DNA of 64,000 nucleotides from an uncultured bacterium (GCA_949035555.1 CAROLD010000005.1:20127-84126), one strand, 5' to 3'; positions 9,070 to 18,185 are shown, counted from the stretch's first letter. A program made the numbers and translations. The notes: generated from the letters alone by a model not told the origin.

Positions 9070-9648
9070 ATGAAAAAGCTTTTGACAATAATAGTTTTAT
9101 CTGTATCTCTGACTGCACCTTGTTTTGCCGCAGGCGGTACAATTGCGACTTATGTTATTGATCCTGCGAAAAATGCATTTGAACATAATAATCTGGGGGT
9201 AATGTATGTTGAAGAAAAATGCTATTATGCCGCTATTCAAGAGTTTAAAATGGCAATAAGTTTGAATCCTAAAAAGCAGGCAACAGCCGTATATTTTAAT
9301 AATCTGGGAAAGGTTTATATGACAATAGGGTATCCAAATTTGGCTCTTGATTGTTTTAAGAATGCGCTTACTCAATATAGCTTAAATTTTGAATATTATA
9401 AAAATCTTGCAGATTGCTACGAAAAGCTGGGGCAGTTGCAAACTCAGCTTGAAATCTACAAGGCGCAACAGGATAAAAATCCGTTAAATATAATTATGAT
9501 AGGGCTTCTAAATGAGCAAATAGGAAATAAAAAGAAGGCAATAATGGTTCTGGATGAGTTTGTAATGTCTGAACCTAATTTGATTATTACCCCTGCGGTA
9601 AAAAAACATATTCAGGATTTAGTATTACAATTGAAAGAGGAGCTATAA
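9070..9648 (+). CDS. Exported TPR protein
   Basis: 192 residues with a clear Sec signal peptide (MKKLLTIIVLSVSLTAPCFA|AGG) and about four TPR units (NNLGVMYVEEKCYYAAIQEF; NNLGKVYMTIGYPNLALDCF; and two weaker). Probably periplasmic. The ribosome site is weak (AAAAAGG). It is the last gene before a bidirectional terminator. Confidence 0.8.
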   Translation: MKKLLTIIVLSVSLTAPCFAAGGTIATYVIDPAKNAFEHNNLGVMYVEEKCYYAAIQEFKMAISLNPKKQATAVYFNNLGKVYMTIGYPNLALDCFKNALTQYSLNFEYYKNLADCYEKLGQLQTQLEIYKAQQDKNPLNIIMIGLLNEQIGNKKKAIMVLDEFVMSEPNLIITPAVKKHIQDLVLQLKEEL

Positions 9649-9650
9649 AA

Positions 9651-9680
9651 AAACTCCCGTTTCCGACGGGAGTTTTTTTA
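9651..9680. terminator. Bidirectional terminator between convergent genes
   Basis: Stem AAACTCCCGT / ACGGGAGTTT around loop TTCCG, with a run of T on the plus side and a run of T on the minus side (the A run before the stem). It serves the genes ending at 9648 (+) and 9699 (-). Confidence 0.9.
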
Positions 9681-9698
9681 TTTATATTACGTCATTCC

Positions 9699-10424
9699 TT
9701 ATTGTTGTTTATATTTAGCAAGCAAATTAGTATTTGTCTGTGCTGTTTCAACTGATGCCGGTTGTTTTACTGTAGAAACACTGCCGGTCATTGAAGGATT
9801 TGATTTATCTTTTACTTCATCTTTTGGTGCTTCTTCAAGAGGGTGTTTTTCGTTCATTTTCTTTTCAACTTTTTGAGCTAAAGGAGTCGCTATGAACGGA
9901 ACGATTATACGTTTACCTACGATTGTTGCAGCCGCAAGTTCTGTGATAAATGTGAATGTATCAAAACATCCTTTTTTAATTGCATTGTAGTTTTGTTCAA
10001 ATATGAATTTTTTAGGAGGTTTAAATCCTGCTTTTTTCATATTAACACGAGCTTGTTCTACAATTGGTTTTAATACTTTAGCCCCTTTATCAAATGTTTT
10101 GCTGAACATTTTAGGGAATAAAGTTTCGTTAAATTTCTTCATAGCGAAGAACATACCGATTTGAGCCGCAATCATTAATATTCCGTTTGTTAAGTCTAAT
10201 GCGGCAACAAAGTTTCTTCTTTTTTCAGGAATTTCTTTGTTGTTCATACTCTGGTAAACATACATAGCACATCCAATACCGTCTTTTGCTACGATAGAAC
10301 CCATTGTAGTCAATGCTAAAGCTTTTTTAAAATCTTTGTTAAAGTAGTTACAAAGTCCTTTAACCGGTCTTGTTTTTGTTTGAGGTCCGATAAGACTTGA
10401 ACCTATTGAAGAAAGACGTATCAT
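9699..10424 (-). CDS. Lineage-specific membrane protein, unknown function
   Basis: 241 residues with no family I can name. Three or four hydrophobic helices (about residues 35-60, 75-100, 155-185) are interrupted by basic segments, and the last 50 residues are polar and disordered (KDEVKDKSNPSMTGS). The segment KDGIGCAMYVYQ...EKRRNFVAALDLTNG resembles KDIANSCGLTAASYMSG in the gene at 28379, suggesting a shared membrane family. The start codon overlaps the stop of the upstream 493-residue gene (TAATG), with GGAGG before it, so translation of the two is coupled. Confidence 0.6.
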   Translation of the reverse strand: MIRLSSIGSSLIGPQTKTRPVKGLCNYFNKDFKKALALTTMGSIVAKDGIGCAMYVYQSMNNKEIPEKRRNFVAALDLTNGILMIAAQIGMFFAMKKFNETLFPKMFSKTFDKGAKVLKPIVEQARVNMKKAGFKPPKKFIFEQNYNAIKKGCFDTFTFITELAAATIVGKRIIVPFIATPLAQKVEKKMNEKHPLEEAPKDEVKDKSNPSMTGSVSTVKQPASVETAQTNTNLLAKYKQQ

Positions 10425-11905
10425 TATTTATTTCCTCCCTTCTGTACTTCGGTTTGCTGTTTTCTTCCAGCTAATTTAGGGAAGAATATATCCATAAATC
10501 TAGGGTAAACCCAGTTAAGAACAGTACATGTAATTGGAAGAGTGATAAATACACCAATTGCTACTTTTGAAATTTGGCTGAAACCTTTGAATTTATTTTC
10601 TACAACTTTTTGATATCCTTTAATAATATCTTCTCTAACTTTTAATTTGAGTTTTTCTAGATTTGATTGGAATGTTCCGCTTCCGTCAAGAATAGTGTGA
10701 AGTTTTGCGTTATTGCCATCATATTGACATTTCTTAGCAACATCTTCTAATCTCTGACGTATTGTAGCGCTGGTTACGTTTGGTAATTCAGTATCTTTAA
10801 TTTTTGATTCAGTTAATGCATCAATTATTTTTTGAATATCAGAATTTCTTTGTTCCATGCTTTGCATATATTTTTCTGATGAATATTCGCCGCCGCAAGA
10901 ATTTTTAATTTTTTGAATTCTTTCTAATGTTCTCTGGCATCTGCTTTCTCTGACATTAGGGTGATGACTTAAAATTTCATCAATTAATTTTTGAACTTCT
11001 TTACTACTTGTTTCTTTGGTAGTTTTTAAATATTGTTCTAATTCTTTAGTTTCAGATGGAAGTTTGTCAGCTGCAAAGATTTGTGCTAATTCGTTTTCAT
11101 TTCGAGTTAATAGAGCAGCACGTTTTTTGTAGAAGTCTAAACCTTCTTCTCCAACTTGCATTTTCATTGCAGTGTCAATATAATTATCAATAGTATTATT
11201 TAAAATTTCGGCAGTTGTTTTGTTATCTAAATTTCTATCAAGACCAATTTTAATTTGACCAGTTTGAGCTAAATTATCGCTTAGTTTAGTTAATTGTTCA
11301 GCTTGAGCTGCTTTTACACGTTTACTAAGTTCTGCTTTAAAAGCTTTTTTATCAGTATATTTACCTTCTTTTTTCATTTCTTTAGAAATAATTCTTTCAA
11401 GGTAAGATTTTTTCTGTAATGCACTTTGGTCGAGGATTTCCAGGAATTTTTTAGCGTGTTCAGGTTCATTAGTAATTTTTTCTAAGTATTTATCAATAGG
11501 GTTAAGTGCACCTGCTTGGAATAATGCCGCAAGAACAGCTGAAATAGGCTGTCTCATAGCGGTATAAGCTTTAGTGTTTTTAACTTCTTGCTTTTCTTCT
11601 TCAGTTGCATCAGGTTTAGCTTTTACAAACGGGTTAAGTCCAATAAATATTGGAGCAACAAGACCTGTACCGAATGCTGTAATTAAAATACCGCCGAGTT
11701 CCCCTTTTAGGACTTTGAATTTTTCCATTATGTCGATACCTTTTTTACCAGGCAATAATTCCATAATGAATTTAGTTACATCAGCATCAGTAGCTATCTT
11801 TTGAGCACCGCCTGTAAACTGTGGTTGAATAGCGCGTCTTTGAGGTATTTTTCTTATGCCTGCTGCTGCAACTGCGTAATTTGAATTAAAATTTTCTACT
11901 TTCAT
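10424..11905 (-). CDS. Long helical membrane-tethered protein, unknown function
   Basis: 493 residues from the ATG at 11905, which has AGAAGG upstream; a GTG four codons earlier is less likely. The N-terminus reads KVENFNSNYA...QPQFTGG, followed by one or two hydrophobic helices (GGILITAFGTGLVAPIFIGL), about 300 residues of charged, coiled-coil-like helix, and a C-terminal hydrophobic helix (VAIGVFITLPITCTVLNWVY) before a short polar tail. This hairpin layout would let a long helical arm reach from the membrane. I recognise no enzyme motif. It forms an operon with the 241-residue membrane gene. Confidence 0.6.
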   Translation of the reverse strand: MKVENFNSNYAVAAAGIRKIPQRRAIQPQFTGGAQKIATDADVTKFIMELLPGKKGIDIMEKFKVLKGELGGILITAFGTGLVAPIFIGLNPFVKAKPDATEEEKQEVKNTKAYTAMRQPISAVLAALFQAGALNPIDKYLEKITNEPEHAKKFLEILDQSALQKKSYLERIISKEMKKEGKYTDKKAFKAELSKRVKAAQAEQLTKLSDNLAQTGQIKIGLDRNLDNKTTAEILNNTIDNYIDTAMKMQVGEEGLDFYKKRAALLTRNENELAQIFAADKLPSETKELEQYLKTTKETSSKEVQKLIDEILSHHPNVRESRCQRTLERIQKIKNSCGGEYSSEKYMQSMEQRNSDIQKIIDALTESKIKDTELPNVTSATIRQRLEDVAKKCQYDGNNAKLHTILDGSGTFQSNLEKLKLKVREDIIKGYQKVVENKFKGFSQISKVAIGVFITLPITCTVLNWVYPRFMDIFFPKLAGRKQQTEVQKGGNK

Positions 11906-11959
11906 AACTATACACACCTTCTATTAATATAGAGTCTGGAACAAGAAAAAAATTGCTAG

Positions 11960-11985
11960 ATATTTGTTTTATTGTAAACAAATAT
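11960..11985. repeat. Perfect inverted repeat upstream of 11905 gene
   Basis: ATATTTGTTT / AAACAAATAT, 10 bases each arm with a 6-base spacer. It may be an operator, or a weak terminator for the minus-strand thioredoxin gene, since a run of seven T follows on the minus strand about 8 bases later. The rest of 11918-12150 holds no convincing gene. Confidence 0.4.
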
Positions 11986-12150
11986 TTACATATTCTCATT
12001 ATTCTTGTTATCGTTGAAGCGCAGGCAAATAAAATTTGCGTTTTTTGCAGAAAACAAACTGCCACCCCAAGTTTCATGCTATTGACGAAACAAGATAATT
12101 ATACATAATACATAAATAAAAGAAAAGTAGTATGTTACGATTTATGAATG

Positions 12151-12732
12151 TTATTTTTTTGTATCTAAAAGTTTTCTAATTCTGGCAAATCTGTCTAATT
12201 CGGCTTGTAATTTGTCCATATCACCAAAGATTGCGTTAGATAATAATACTCTGTTATCATACTTAGGATCAATAATAAATACTGTAGGGAAGCCTGTAAT
12301 GCCTATTTCTCTAACAAGTTTTTCGTATTTTGAATCTTCTACGTTAACTTTAGAAAAGTTATATTCATTTTTATATGTTTCGGATAATTTCAGATAAGTT
12401 GGCATGAATTTTATGCAATAATGGCACCAATCAGCGTAGAATAGAACTATTACAGGTTTTTTAGCTGTCATAGCTTTTTCATAATCCATGCCGATTTTAT
12501 ATTCAGACGGTTTCATTGCCGCTTGTTCTTCTTGTTGTTGAGTAGCTTCCTGCACTTCACCTAAATCCGGTTCTCCTTCAGTCGGAGCAGTAACTGATGC
12601 TTGGAAGTTTTTCATTTGATAATATTCGTAACCGCATACTGAGCAGATAGCCAGAACAAATAATACTGAAGCAATAATTGCAATATTTTTTTTATTTAAG
12701 TTTTGTAATTTTTCTTTTAAGTTCATACCCAT
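12151..12732 (-). CDS. Membrane-anchored thioredoxin-fold protein
   Basis: 193 residues: a cytoplasmic start, one membrane helix (about residues 18-38), an acidic linker rich in Glu and Gln, then a thioredoxin domain with FYADWCHYC (redox-active CxxC), KVNVEDS and the cis-proline loop GITGFPTVFII. It is expected to face the periplasm and reduce or oxidise thiols there, in the manner of cytochrome c biogenesis or envelope repair thioredoxins. The start has AGGAG 8 bases upstream. No partner DsbD or CcdA is in the window. Confidence 0.85.
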   Translation of the reverse strand: MGMNLKEKLQNLNKKNIAIIASVLFVLAICSVCGYEYYQMKNFQASVTAPTEGEPDLGEVQEATQQQEEQAAMKPSEYKIGMDYEKAMTAKKPVIVLFYADWCHYCIKFMPTYLKLSETYKNEYNFSKVNVEDSKYEKLVREIGITGFPTVFIIDPKYDNRVLLSNAIFGDMDKLQAELDRFARIRKLLDTKK

Positions 12733-12825
12733 TTCTAATCTCCTCTCCTCTTTTTCTTTATTATAGTACGAAAATTTCTTTAATCTAAGTTTTTTGCCTT
12801 AATGTTTCTTAACATGATGTAACAC

Positions 12826-12872
12826 TTGATATATATTTGGGTATATAAAAAGTATATATAATATCTCGTGTT
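12826..12872 (+). promoter_or_regulatory. AT-rich promoter region of the sigma gene
   Basis: TTGATA at 12826 is followed by two GTATATA direct repeats (12841, 12852) and TATAAT at 12857-12862. The 25-base gap between TTGATA and TATAAT is too long for a standard promoter, so the -35 element is uncertain. A TCTCGTGTT element (12864) recurs just after the gene at 13864. Confidence 0.35.
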
Positions 12873-12933
12873 ACTTACCCCAAGGCATTAAGAAGTGGAT
12901 GCCAAATTTGTCATGCAAAACCAGAGGAGTTTA

Positions 12934-13848
12934 ATGTTTATGAGAAGAGAACAGCTAGTCGAAATGAAAATTACTGCCCAGTCATCAAATCCGGCAAAAA
13001 AAGATGTAGTAGAAGGTCAAAATGACAGTGTATTGACAGCATATCTGAGAGAAATTTCACAGTATCCTCAGTTATCAGCCGAAGAAGAAAAAGTTATTGC
13101 ACAAAAAATTCAAAGCGGAGATTTGGAAGCGAAGCAACAGTTAATACAAGCAAATTTAAAATTAGTTGTTACTATTGCAAAAAAAGCAATTCATATGTCA
13201 GGTGTACCTATGATTGATTTGATTCAGGAAGGCAATTTGGGGCTTATGATTGCGGCGGAAAAATTTAATTATAAATTAGGATACAGGTTTGCTACATATG
13301 CAGGCTGGTGGATTAAGCAATCAATGTTCAAAGCCATTTCAGAGCAGTCTCATTGCATGAAAATTCCTGTTTATATTCAGGAAACTCTTTCAAAATTTTC
13401 AAAAGTAAAATATCAGATGGAACAAACTGCATCTTCTCAGGTTAAAAACGAAGATGTTGCGAAAAAAATGAATATTGCTCCGGACAAAATTGAAATGTTT
13501 TTATCGGCATATACAAAAACTATTTCAATAGAAAACGGTTTAGAGCGTAATGACGGTAAAGAATTAAATGTTGCCGATATTTTAGCTGATGAGCATTCAC
13601 TGATTAGCGAAAACGTAGAATACCAATCATTGAAAAACGATATTAATAATATAATTTCAACACTTAAAGACAGAGAAAAAGAAGTTGTAAGAATGCGTTA
13701 CGGGCTAGATGACACTAACCGTTATACTTTAGAAGAAATTGGAAAGATTTACGGAGTTACAAAAGAATGCATCCGTCAGACAGAATTAAGAGCATTAAAG
13801 AAAATGAAAATGTCAGGTGCGGAACTTTTATCATGTTATATTAATTAA
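12934..13848 (+). CDS. RNA polymerase sigma factor, sigma-70 group 2
   Basis: About 304 residues. Region 1.2 (TAYLREISQYPQLSAEEE), region 2 (ANLKLVVTIAKK; IDLIQEGNLGLMIAAEKFNYKLG; FATYAGWWIKQSM), region 3 (IPVYIQETLSKF) and region 4 with the helix-turn-helix (LEEIGKIYGVTKECIRQTELRALKKM) are all present. Region 1.1 is missing, so this is probably an alternative (group 2) factor, not the primary one. AGAGGAG lies 4 bases before the ATG at 12934 and 10 before an ATG at 12940; either could be used. An upstream in-frame GTG at 12895 lacks a ribosome site. Confidence 0.9.
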   Translation: MFMRREQLVEMKITAQSSNPAKKDVVEGQNDSVLTAYLREISQYPQLSAEEEKVIAQKIQSGDLEAKQQLIQANLKLVVTIAKKAIHMSGVPMIDLIQEGNLGLMIAAEKFNYKLGYRFATYAGWWIKQSMFKAISEQSHCMKIPVYIQETLSKFSKVKYQMEQTASSQVKNEDVAKKMNIAPDKIEMFLSAYTKTISIENGLERNDGKELNVADILADEHSLISENVEYQSLKNDINNIISTLKDREKEVVRMRYGLDDTNRYTLEEIGKIYGVTKECIRQTELRALKKMKMSGAELLSCYIN

Positions 13849-13882
13849 TTGTTTAATAAAATTTCTCGTGTTTATTTATAAT

Positions 13883-13910
13883 TGCCGTAATGTGGAGTTA
13901 CGGCATTTTT
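13883..13910 (+). terminator. Terminator after sigma gene
   Basis: Stem TGCCGTAA / TTACGGCA with loop TGTGGAG and five T after it. It sits between the convergent sigma and porin genes. Confidence 0.8.
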
Positions 13911-13911
13911 G

Positions 13912-15228
13912 TTATAAAAGAATTTGTGTTGCGAGAATAATTTTGTGTCCGTCTTTTGTATTTTGATTATCGCAGAAAATATAATTCAGCATAAGTTTCA
14001 GGGCTTGTCCTTTTATAAACCAATTTATTCCGATAGTATATTCTCTTTTCAAATCGCCGAGTAGATTACGATTAGGGTCAAATTGATCAATTCTGCCTAT
14101 GAGCTGTAGATGCGGATTGAATTTCCACCCTGCCGTAGCCGATATACCGGCTGCTTTATTTGAACTTATTCCCAGAGAACCGCTGTATCCGTCTGCAATT
14201 GCGGCTTCAAGATTTGTCCATAAATTTTTTCGCTTGTATCCGATATAAAAACTGCCTACACTGTAATCAATTCTATTGTGTCCTCCGTTAAAACCTGCAC
14301 CAATAGAAAGTTTTCCGAGTTTTTTGTCCTGACTGCCGAAGGGTTTTACGTTTACCCAGCCGGCAAATTCAGTTCCGGGTAATCCGCTTGTAATGTATCT
14401 TCCGGAAGATCCAAAACCTAAGTTGTAATCGACGTAATTGTAATTCCCGATTACTTTAACCCCTAAAGCTCTGGAGTTTCCAAAATTTCTTGCTATTTGT
14501 GACCTTGCAACAAATGGAAGTATAAATGTAGAAGCACCGCCTTCTACACCGGTTTGTACTCTCGAGTATCCTGCAACAATTTGGTGATTTGGAATGCTTG
14601 TATTTGTAATGTATGCATCTGCAACAAATCTGTCCAAATAATTTAATCCATCTTTGGGAATTGGATTAGCGCCAAATTTAAATTTGTAATTAGGATTTCT
14701 TAACTGCCCGTAAACTCCGGCTTGAGTCATAAGGTTCTCATATTGGGTTGAGTAGTCGGTTGTAAAAAGTGAATTGATTGAACCTCGATATGCTCCATAA
14801 GCTTGAATTTTGCTTATCGGACCTTTTTCATATTTAAAAGTAAAATCGTCTTTGTATAGAAATGACGGGATGTCTGTTCTCGTGATTTTGCTGTGATAAA
14901 TTTTGCCTAGCCAGGTATTTTCATCAATTACATCATCATTATCTTTATCAAACATTTTAAAGATTTCAAAATCCGCTTCAGAGTTGTCCATTACAGAATC
15001 ATCGTCATCATTTGCACCCGAATTGTCTGTTATTGAGTTTATAAATTTTTGTTTAAAGGTTTCTTTTTCTTCATCAAAATTAGTACTGTCGGTATTCAGA
15101 ATAACCTCATTTGTCTGAGCTTGTTCTCGTAAATCGACAGCAGCACCTTCTTTATCAATTTGCGCAAAAACTTTAGAAGGGGCTGATAATATCATCAAGA
15201 GCAGTATTAATTTTAAGATTATTTTCAT
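13912..15228 (-). CDS. Outer-membrane porin, OprO/OprP-like
   Basis: 438 residues. A signal peptide (KIILKLILLLMILSAPSKVFA|QID) is followed by an acidic stretch of about 90 residues rich in Asp and Glu (DDDDS, DKDNDD), then a beta-barrel domain of alternating strands. The C-terminal part (HLQLIGRIDQFDPNRNLLGD, YTIGINWFIKGQALKLMLNY) is typical of phosphate-selective porins O and P, and the chain ends in a hydrophobic strand (KIILATQILL). It supports a true outer membrane, consistent with lpx genes. The acidic insert might bind cations; that is inference. A TGT-TATAAT extended -10 lies 8 bases before the ATG. Confidence 0.8.
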   Translation of the reverse strand: MKIILKLILLLMILSAPSKVFAQIDKEGAAVDLREQAQTNEVILNTDSTNFDEEKETFKQKFINSITDNSGANDDDDSVMDNSEADFEIFKMFDKDNDDVIDENTWLGKIYHSKITRTDIPSFLYKDDFTFKYEKGPISKIQAYGAYRGSINSLFTTDYSTQYENLMTQAGVYGQLRNPNYKFKFGANPIPKDGLNYLDRFVADAYITNTSIPNHQIVAGYSRVQTGVEGGASTFILPFVARSQIARNFGNSRALGVKVIGNYNYVDYNLGFGSSGRYITSGLPGTEFAGWVNVKPFGSQDKKLGKLSIGAGFNGGHNRIDYSVGSFYIGYKRKNLWTNLEAAIADGYSGSLGISSNKAAGISATAGWKFNPHLQLIGRIDQFDPNRNLLGDLKREYTIGINWFIKGQALKLMLNYIFCDNQNTKDGHKIILATQILL

Positions 15229-15288
15229 ATGTTACAATTATAACATAAATTTGTGGATTTTATGATTTTTTTATTATATATTTTTGCT

Positions 15289-16713
15289 ATGCCGAACAAA
15301 GTTAAATATAACAAGCAAACAATAATAAAAGCCCCGATTGTTGAAGCTTTAAAAAACGCGTATAACAATCCTACTTATCAATTTCATATTCCCGGACATA
15401 CAAAAGGTTTGGGAACGCTGCCGTCGTTTCGTAATTTAATTGGTAAAAAGGCAATGATGGTTGATACAACGGACGAATTTGATAATTTGGGAACCTTAAC
15501 TCCTGCAACAGGTCCTATTAAAGAAGCTCAGGAGCTTGCGGCAGAAGCATTCGGTGCAAAAAGAACCTTCTTTTTGTTAAACGGTTCCACTGTTGGAAAC
15601 CTTGCAATTGCTATGGGGTTGACTAAAAAAGGTCAGAAAGTTATTGTTAATCGTAATTGTCACCGTTCAATTCTGACAGGATTGATTATTTCAGGAGCTG
15701 AACCTTTATGGGTTATTCCTGAAAAATTTAATGACTGGGGAATTTGGGGCAATATTGATGCTAAATCAATAGAGAAATTGTTAAGCGAAAATGATGATGT
15801 TTCTGCCGTATGGATTACAAATCCTACTTATGAAGGCGTTGTTTCGGATATTAAAGCAATTGCAATTATCTGTAAGAAATATAATGTACCATTAATTGTT
15901 GATGAAGCACATGGTTGCCTCTGGAATTTCAATGAAAAACTTCCTGAAACATCTTTAAAACTCGGTGCAGATATTGTTGTACATTCTTTACACAAAACCG
16001 GCGGAAGTATGAGCCAATCATCAATGCTTCATATTAGCAAAGATTCTCAAATTAATGCAGAAGATGTGGAACGTTCACTGATGCTGCTGCACACAACGAG
16101 CCCGTCTTTGATGCTTCTGGGAAGTTTGGATGCCGCTAGAGCAAACCTCCAAAGTAATAGAGGTCAAAAACAGCTTGCGCGTGCAATCGCCAATGCCAAA
16201 TATCTCCGCTCTGAAATAGATAAGATGAAAACTATTCATCAGTTAAAAGCTGATTTTGGTTACAAAACTGACGTAACAAAAGTTTTTATTAAAGCAGACG
16301 GACTTTCTGGAAAAAGACTCGAATCAATTTTAGAAATTGATTTCGGAATTGAGGTTGAAAGTGCTTCGGATGAAGGTATTCTAATTCTGTGCAATATAGG
16401 AAATAAACGTTCTGATTTTGAATATCTTGTGAAAGCCTTAAATAAAATTGATACGCATGTATATAAAGATATTTATTATTTGGAAAATAAAAAACATATG
16501 CCTATGCTTACTCCAATAATTAAAAAGAACTTACGCGATGCATATTTTTCAGAAAAAGAAATTATTCCAAAAGAAGAAGCAGTTGGAAGATTATCCGGCG
16601 AAGTCGTTGCTGAGTGCCCGCCTGGAATCTCAATATTGCTTCCGGGGGAATTGATTACAGAAGAGCATCTTCCGTATTTGACAGATTATGAAACAATAGA
16701 AGTTATTAAATAG
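15289..16713 (+). CDS. PLP-dependent Orn/Lys/Arg decarboxylase family protein
   Basis: 474 residues of the Gram-positive-style lysine/arginine decarboxylase family (aminotransferase fold type I). Seen are the N-terminal APIVEALKNAY...FHIPGHTKG, FFLLNGSTVGN, NRNCHRS, DEAHG, and the pyridoxal-lysine motif VHSLHKTGGSMSQ. Product would be a diamine or agmatine for polyamine synthesis; the exact substrate cannot be decided. I start at ATG 15289 because TATATT ends 6 bases before it and no ribosome site precedes it; a GTG at 15253 would add 12 hydrophobic residues unlike the family. Confidence 0.85.
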   Translation: MPNKVKYNKQTIIKAPIVEALKNAYNNPTYQFHIPGHTKGLGTLPSFRNLIGKKAMMVDTTDEFDNLGTLTPATGPIKEAQELAAEAFGAKRTFFLLNGSTVGNLAIAMGLTKKGQKVIVNRNCHRSILTGLIISGAEPLWVIPEKFNDWGIWGNIDAKSIEKLLSENDDVSAVWITNPTYEGVVSDIKAIAIICKKYNVPLIVDEAHGCLWNFNEKLPETSLKLGADIVVHSLHKTGGSMSQSSMLHISKDSQINAEDVERSLMLLHTTSPSLMLLGSLDAARANLQSNRGQKQLARAIANAKYLRSEIDKMKTIHQLKADFGYKTDVTKVFIKADGLSGKRLESILEIDFGIEVESASDEGILILCNIGNKRSDFEYLVKALNKIDTHVYKDIYYLENKKHMPMLTPIIKKNLRDAYFSEKEIIPKEEAVGRLSGEVVAECPPGISILLPGELITEEHLPYLTDYETIEVIK

Positions 16714-16716
16714 TTA

Positions 16717-17874
16717 TCATAAGCCTGTTTTTTCGTCAAATTTGAAGTAGGTAATCATATTTTGCACAGATTTTAGTTCATTAAATAAAGTGTTAATGAA
16801 TTCAGAACTATTTATGCTTTTGTATAAATTCCCGAGTTCAAACAAATCTTTTTTTGTTTGAATTGCTATGATTACTTGATTTTTAAAAAATGAACACTTA
16901 ATATTTTTTTCGCCAAAAGCTGTTTGCAAATTTTTAAGACGATTAATAAAACTTGGTGTTAATGCATATCTGGCTTCAATCTGGTCTGAAGAATATGCTA
17001 TAAAATTTTTATTAAATTCCGGGTCTTCTATTTCTACTTTATCAATTCTTTCAGGCGTTGCAGTATACCTTTTTACCGCTAAAATGGCAAGGACTATGGC
17101 TATAAATGATATTATTGCATAAATTATAGATTCAGGCTTGCTATCTGCGATACACCTTAGAAAGGTATATATAGGTAAGATTATCATAAATCCATAGGTT
17201 AAAAAATCTTGTTTTTTACTTGTATAATCACCCTTTGTAGCCACCAATGTTCTATTTTTGATAGTTTTATTAGTTTCAAAGCTTAATATAATACCATTAA
17301 AAACATAATCTTTTGATTTCGTTCTTGCCAAACACATTTTAGTTTCTTGAATTTTAAATTTTACACCGTTATATTTACCGGTAAAACTGTCATCAATTTC
17401 TTCTTCGTTATAATATGCAAACAATCCGCTGTTTTTCAATTCTTCTTTTGTAATCACTGCGGAGTGTCGGCACCAGATTATTTCTCCGAAGTTATTCAAT
17501 ACCTTCTGTAAACAATCTTTTTTTATTTTATTGGTAAAATCTTTTTCTTCTATTCTGGCATGTTTTCCATAAAGTATTGGAGCAAAAGTCAAGTAAGCAA
17601 TTGCAATTAACTGAAAAATAAGACTTCCGGCAAATAGATATACATTACTTGAAAGATACTTAAATACAAAATTAAGTTTAAAAATATAAGCTATAGGTAT
17701 TATTGAAAAAATTACAAGCATAATAATAAAAATGATTGTAAGTATTTTTTTTAATTTTAAACACGAATTAGCTGTTTTATAACGAGAGTCTTCAAAATTT
17801 TCCAGTATAGGCATTATTTCTTTTTTGTAAAATTTGAAGAATTCAAAATCCTGTTCTGTATATTTTAATTTCAT
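16717..17874 (-). CDS. DUF3137-like membrane protein
   Basis: 385 residues. Two membrane helices at about 48-70 and 78-100, a polar soluble stretch with a beta-rich core, two more helices at about 226-268, then a C-terminal domain ending with EDPEFNKNFIAYSSDQIEA and ALTPSFINRLKNL, which is the signature of DUF3137 proteins as I remember them. Function is unknown. It is convergent with the decarboxylase, 3 bases apart. Confidence 0.65.
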   Translation of the reverse strand: MKLKYTEQDFEFFKFYKKEIMPILENFEDSRYKTANSCLKLKKILTIIFIIMLVIFSIIPIAYIFKLNFVFKYLSSNVYLFAGSLIFQLIAIAYLTFAPILYGKHARIEEKDFTNKIKKDCLQKVLNNFGEIIWCRHSAVITKEELKNSGLFAYYNEEEIDDSFTGKYNGVKFKIQETKMCLARTKSKDYVFNGIILSFETNKTIKNRTLVATKGDYTSKKQDFLTYGFMIILPIYTFLRCIADSKPESIIYAIISFIAIVLAILAVKRYTATPERIDKVEIEDPEFNKNFIAYSSDQIEARYALTPSFINRLKNLQTAFGEKNIKCSFFKNQVIIAIQTKKDLFELGNLYKSINSSEFINTLFNELKSVQNMITYFKFDEKTGL

Positions 17875-17914
17875 AAATTATATAATATATTATTTTTCAC
17901 CTTTGTGCAATATA

Positions 17915-17937
17915 AAAGACCGCTTTTGACGGTCTTT
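17915..17937 (-). terminator. Hairpin terminator after the 58-residue gene
   Basis: AAAGACCG / CGGTCTTT around a 7-base loop; read on the minus strand it is followed by TTTATATT. It lies about 70 bases past the stop of the small gene. Confidence 0.6.
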
Positions 17938-18008
17938 AAAAATTTTCCTAATTCCTTAAATTATTCTTTCCTTTTTTGTTCCTATATTCCAACGAGTCGA
18001 TTGCTTAT

Positions 18009-18185
18009 CTAAGCAATGAAGTTTGTGCCAAACCTGTTAGCTCCGTGAAAGAACGATTGCTTCATAATTTGTGTTAAAGTCTTTTTGACAAGTCTTTTAT
18101 CACTTAATTCAACTTCTTTCAGAGCTTTTGAAGTATCTTTATATGCAGATGTTACGGCATCAGAAAATAACAGCATAGTAGCCAT
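18009..18185 (-). CDS. Small protein of 58 residues, unknown function
   Basis: Reading frame of 58 codons plus TAG on the minus strand, beginning MATMLLFSDAVTSAYKD and ending GANRFGTNFIA. An AGAGGAC ribosome-site candidate is 5-6 bases before the ATG. The centre is a charged amphipathic helix (KALKEVELSDKRLVKKTLTQ). A hairpin terminator follows at a sensible distance. It is divergent from the sigma-28-driven gene at 18402, and the shared intergenic holds both promoters. No family is recognised. Stop context includes the palindrome TTGCTTATCTAAGCAA. Confidence 0.55.
   Translation of the reverse strand: MATMLLFSDAVTSAYKDTSKALKEVELSDKRLVKKTLTQIMKQSFFHGANRFGTNFIA

Noticed and set aside
11886..12077. 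63-codon minus-strand frame upstream of the 493-residue gene
   Set aside because: It overlaps the start of the real gene in another frame, has no ribosome site and no recognisable features.
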